From the NCBI RefSeq assembly GCF_002797755.1, contig NZ_PGFI01000012.1, forward strand, positions 248,001 to 312,000: a stretch of 64,000 nucleotides of DNA. Reading direction: 5' to 3'. A program made the position numbers and the translations under genes. Below, piece by piece: positions 62,791 through 64,000 of the stretch. Positions within the stretch are counted from its first letter, which is position 1. Each line of letters begins with the position of its first letter. The stretch comes from Brevirhabdus pacifica (GTDB lineage Bacteria; Pseudomonadota; Alphaproteobacteria; Rhodobacterales; Rhodobacteraceae). The notes beneath the pieces are model-generated. The model did no database searches, was not told the DNA's origin, and worked only from the letters and a program-made list of their open reading frames with translations.

Positions 62791-64000
62791 CGCGGGCTCC
62801 TTTCGGTTGGGTGGCGGGCGGCGGATTGCAGGCGGGCAAGACGCCCGCGCGCGGCGTTCGAGCGCGGCTGCCACATGCCCCTCTCGATCGCCTCGGCCAG
62901 TCGGTCGGCGATCTCGGCCAAGGCCGGGGCGTTGTGTTCGGCGATGAACGCGCGGGTGTCATCGTCTTCCAGATAGGCGTCATAGACCAGATCGAAATGA
63001 TGCGAGGCGACCGCATGGGTGGTGGCGGCAAAGGCGAAAAGGTAATCCACCGTTGCCGCGATCTCGAACGCGCCCTTGTAGCCGTGGCGCTTAACCCCCT
63101 CGATCCACTTGGGGTTGGCCGCGCGGGAGCGCATGACGCGGGCGATCTCTTCGTCGAGGGTGCGGATCACGGGGCGTTCGGGGCGCGAATGGTCGTTGTG
63201 ATAGACGCGCGGCGCACGGCCCGACAGGGTCTCGACGGCGGCCGCCATCCCCCCTTCGAACTGGTAATAATCGTCGCTGTCCAGCAGGTCATGTTCGCGG
63301 TTGTCCTGGTTCTGGACCACGGCTTCCACGCGTTCCAGCCGGCGTTCCAGCACCGGGCGGGCGGGCGTGCCCTCGGCCCCCTCGCCGTAAGCATAGCCGC
63401 CCCATTCAAGGTAGGCATCGGCCAGATCGCCCCGGTCGGCCCAGAGCCGTTCGTCGATCATGGCCTGAAGTCCCGCGCCGTAGGCTCCGGGCTTCGAGCC
63501 GAAGACCCGGAAGGCGGCGCGATCCTCGCCCAGCTCGGGCGCCTCGGCCCGGAAGCGGGCGGCGGCGGGGTTCTGGGCCTGAGTTTCCTCAAGCCGCATG
63601 ACCGCGCGGGCGGCCGAGGCGACTAGGTCGATCTGTGCCGGGAAGGCATCGCGGAAAAACCCCGAGACGCGCAGGGTCACGTCGACGCGGGGCCGACCCA
63701 GCACGCTTTCGGGCAGGATCTCGAAGCCGGTCACGCGGCCGGAATTGGCGTCCCATGTGGGGCGGACGCCCATCAGGGCCAAGGCTTGCGCGATGTCGTC
63801 GCCGCCAGTGCGCATGTTGGCCGTGCCCCATGCGGTCAGCGCCATCGTGCGGGGCCAGTCGCCGTTGTCCTGCAAATGCCGCTCCAGCAGCAGGTTTGCG
63901 GATTTCCAGCCCAGCGTCCAGGCGGCGCGGGTCGGCAGCGCCCGGCTGTCCACCGAGAAGAAGTTGCGCCCCGTGGGCAGCACATCAAGCCGCCCCCGCG
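62787..64000 (-). CDS. cobN: cobaltochelatase subunit CobN, C-terminal part (partial)
   Basis: The frame enters from the right edge and ends at 62787. The visible about 404 residues start RGRLDVLPTGRNFFSVD and include TAWGTANMRTGGDDIAQALALMG, GFFRDAFPAQIDLVASAARAV and FEGGMAAAVETLSGR, all typical of the C-terminal half of CobN, the large subunit of the aerobic ATP-dependent cobalt chelatase. The N-terminal two thirds lie outside the window. Order cobN-cobO-cobQ is an operon. Confidence 0.94.
   Translation of the reverse strand, partial: RGRLDVLPTGRNFFSVDSRALPTRAAWTLGWKSANLLLERHLQDNGDWPRTMALTAWGTANMRTGGDDIAQALALMGVRPTWDANSGRVTGFEILPESVLGRPRVDVTLRVSGFFRDAFPAQIDLVASAARAVMRLEETQAQNPAAARFRAEAPELGEDRAAFRVFGSKPGAYGAGLQAMIDERLWADRGDLADAYLEWGGYAYGEGAEGTPARPVLERRLERVEAVVQNQDNREHDLLDSDDYYQFEGGMAAAVETLSGRAPRVYHNDHSRPERPVIRTLDEEIARVMRSRAANPKWIEGVKRHGYKGAFEIAATVDYLFAFAATTHAVASHHFDLVYDAYLEDDDTRAFIAEHNAPALAEIADRLAEAIERGMWQPRSNAARGRLARLQSAARHPTERSPR

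Noticed and set aside
1-64000. CRISPR array, prophage, insertion sequence or integrase
   Set aside because: No regularly spaced repeats of CRISPR type, and no recognisable transposase, integrase or phage structural protein in any frame.

Overview
The window is high-GC chromosomal DNA from an alphaproteobacterium, most likely family Rhodobacteraceae (Rhodobacter/Rhodovulum/Paracoccus relatives). Evidence: the order mraZ-rsmH-ftsL-ftsI-murE-murF-mraY-murD, a DUF1127 gene followed by tandem RNA hairpins with CTCCTCCC loops (the CcsR or 'cuckoo' RNA arrangement known from Rhodobacter), scattered hisB-hisH / hisA / hisF-hisE genes, an aerobic-type CobN cobaltochelatase, and PutA next to an Lrp-type regulator. 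Nearly all of the sequence is coding, and the high GC content leaves many long non-genic open frames antisense to real genes; these were excluded.

Layout. 0-9.7 kb (minus strand): the dcw cell-wall/division cluster, with most genes overlapping or nearly touching, preceded by a leader that looks like an UpsM-type sRNA (predicted promoter and hairpin about 205 nt apart). 10.5-11.3 kb (plus): DUF1127 gene and an array of five paired-hairpin RNA units. 11.6-21 kb: DJ-1/PfpI protein, UvrD helicase, FMN-dependent alpha-hydroxy-acid dehydrogenase, pyruvate carboxylase, TerC membrane protein, SHOCT protein. 21.3-21.6 kb: two tRNA-Gly(GCC) genes. 21.8-28.1 kb: low-complexity secreted protein, then histidine genes on the plus strand with two small exported-protein genes (DUF2147, DUF302) in opposite orientation between them, and a CoA-binding protein. 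28.3-32.2 kb: RlmB, tRNA-Tyr, then a short segment that reads as less GC-rich, with a c-type cytochrome, a PQQ sugar dehydrogenase and a hypothetical exported protein. A 12-bp copy of the tRNA-Tyr 3' end lies at the far side, suggesting an old tRNA-targeted insertion.

32.2-47.6 kb: putA/putR, an aminotransferase, an unknown exported protein, a GT-A-like glycosyltransferase candidate, a SIMPL protein, a 985-residue GspL/PilM-like plus PilP/GspC-like membrane protein, a Kef-type antiporter, and divergent cobT/cobS. 47.7-53.2 kb (minus): TPR protein, SUV3-like helicase, S4 RNA-binding protein, ferredoxin, CarD. 53.3-60.6 kb (plus): SCP2 protein, alpha/beta hydrolase, ligase-associated exonuclease, ATP-dependent DNA ligase, EEP-family hydrolase, oligoendopeptidase F. 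60.7-64 kb (minus): cobQ, cobO and the 3' part of cobN, which runs off the window.

The most notable element is the RNA-rich strip at 9.8-11.3 kb: two stress/cell-division sRNA systems known from Rhodobacter appear to sit back to back, and the CcsR-like array is larger and more diverged than the four-copy R. sphaeroides version. No CRISPR array, integrase, transposase or prophage gene was seen.
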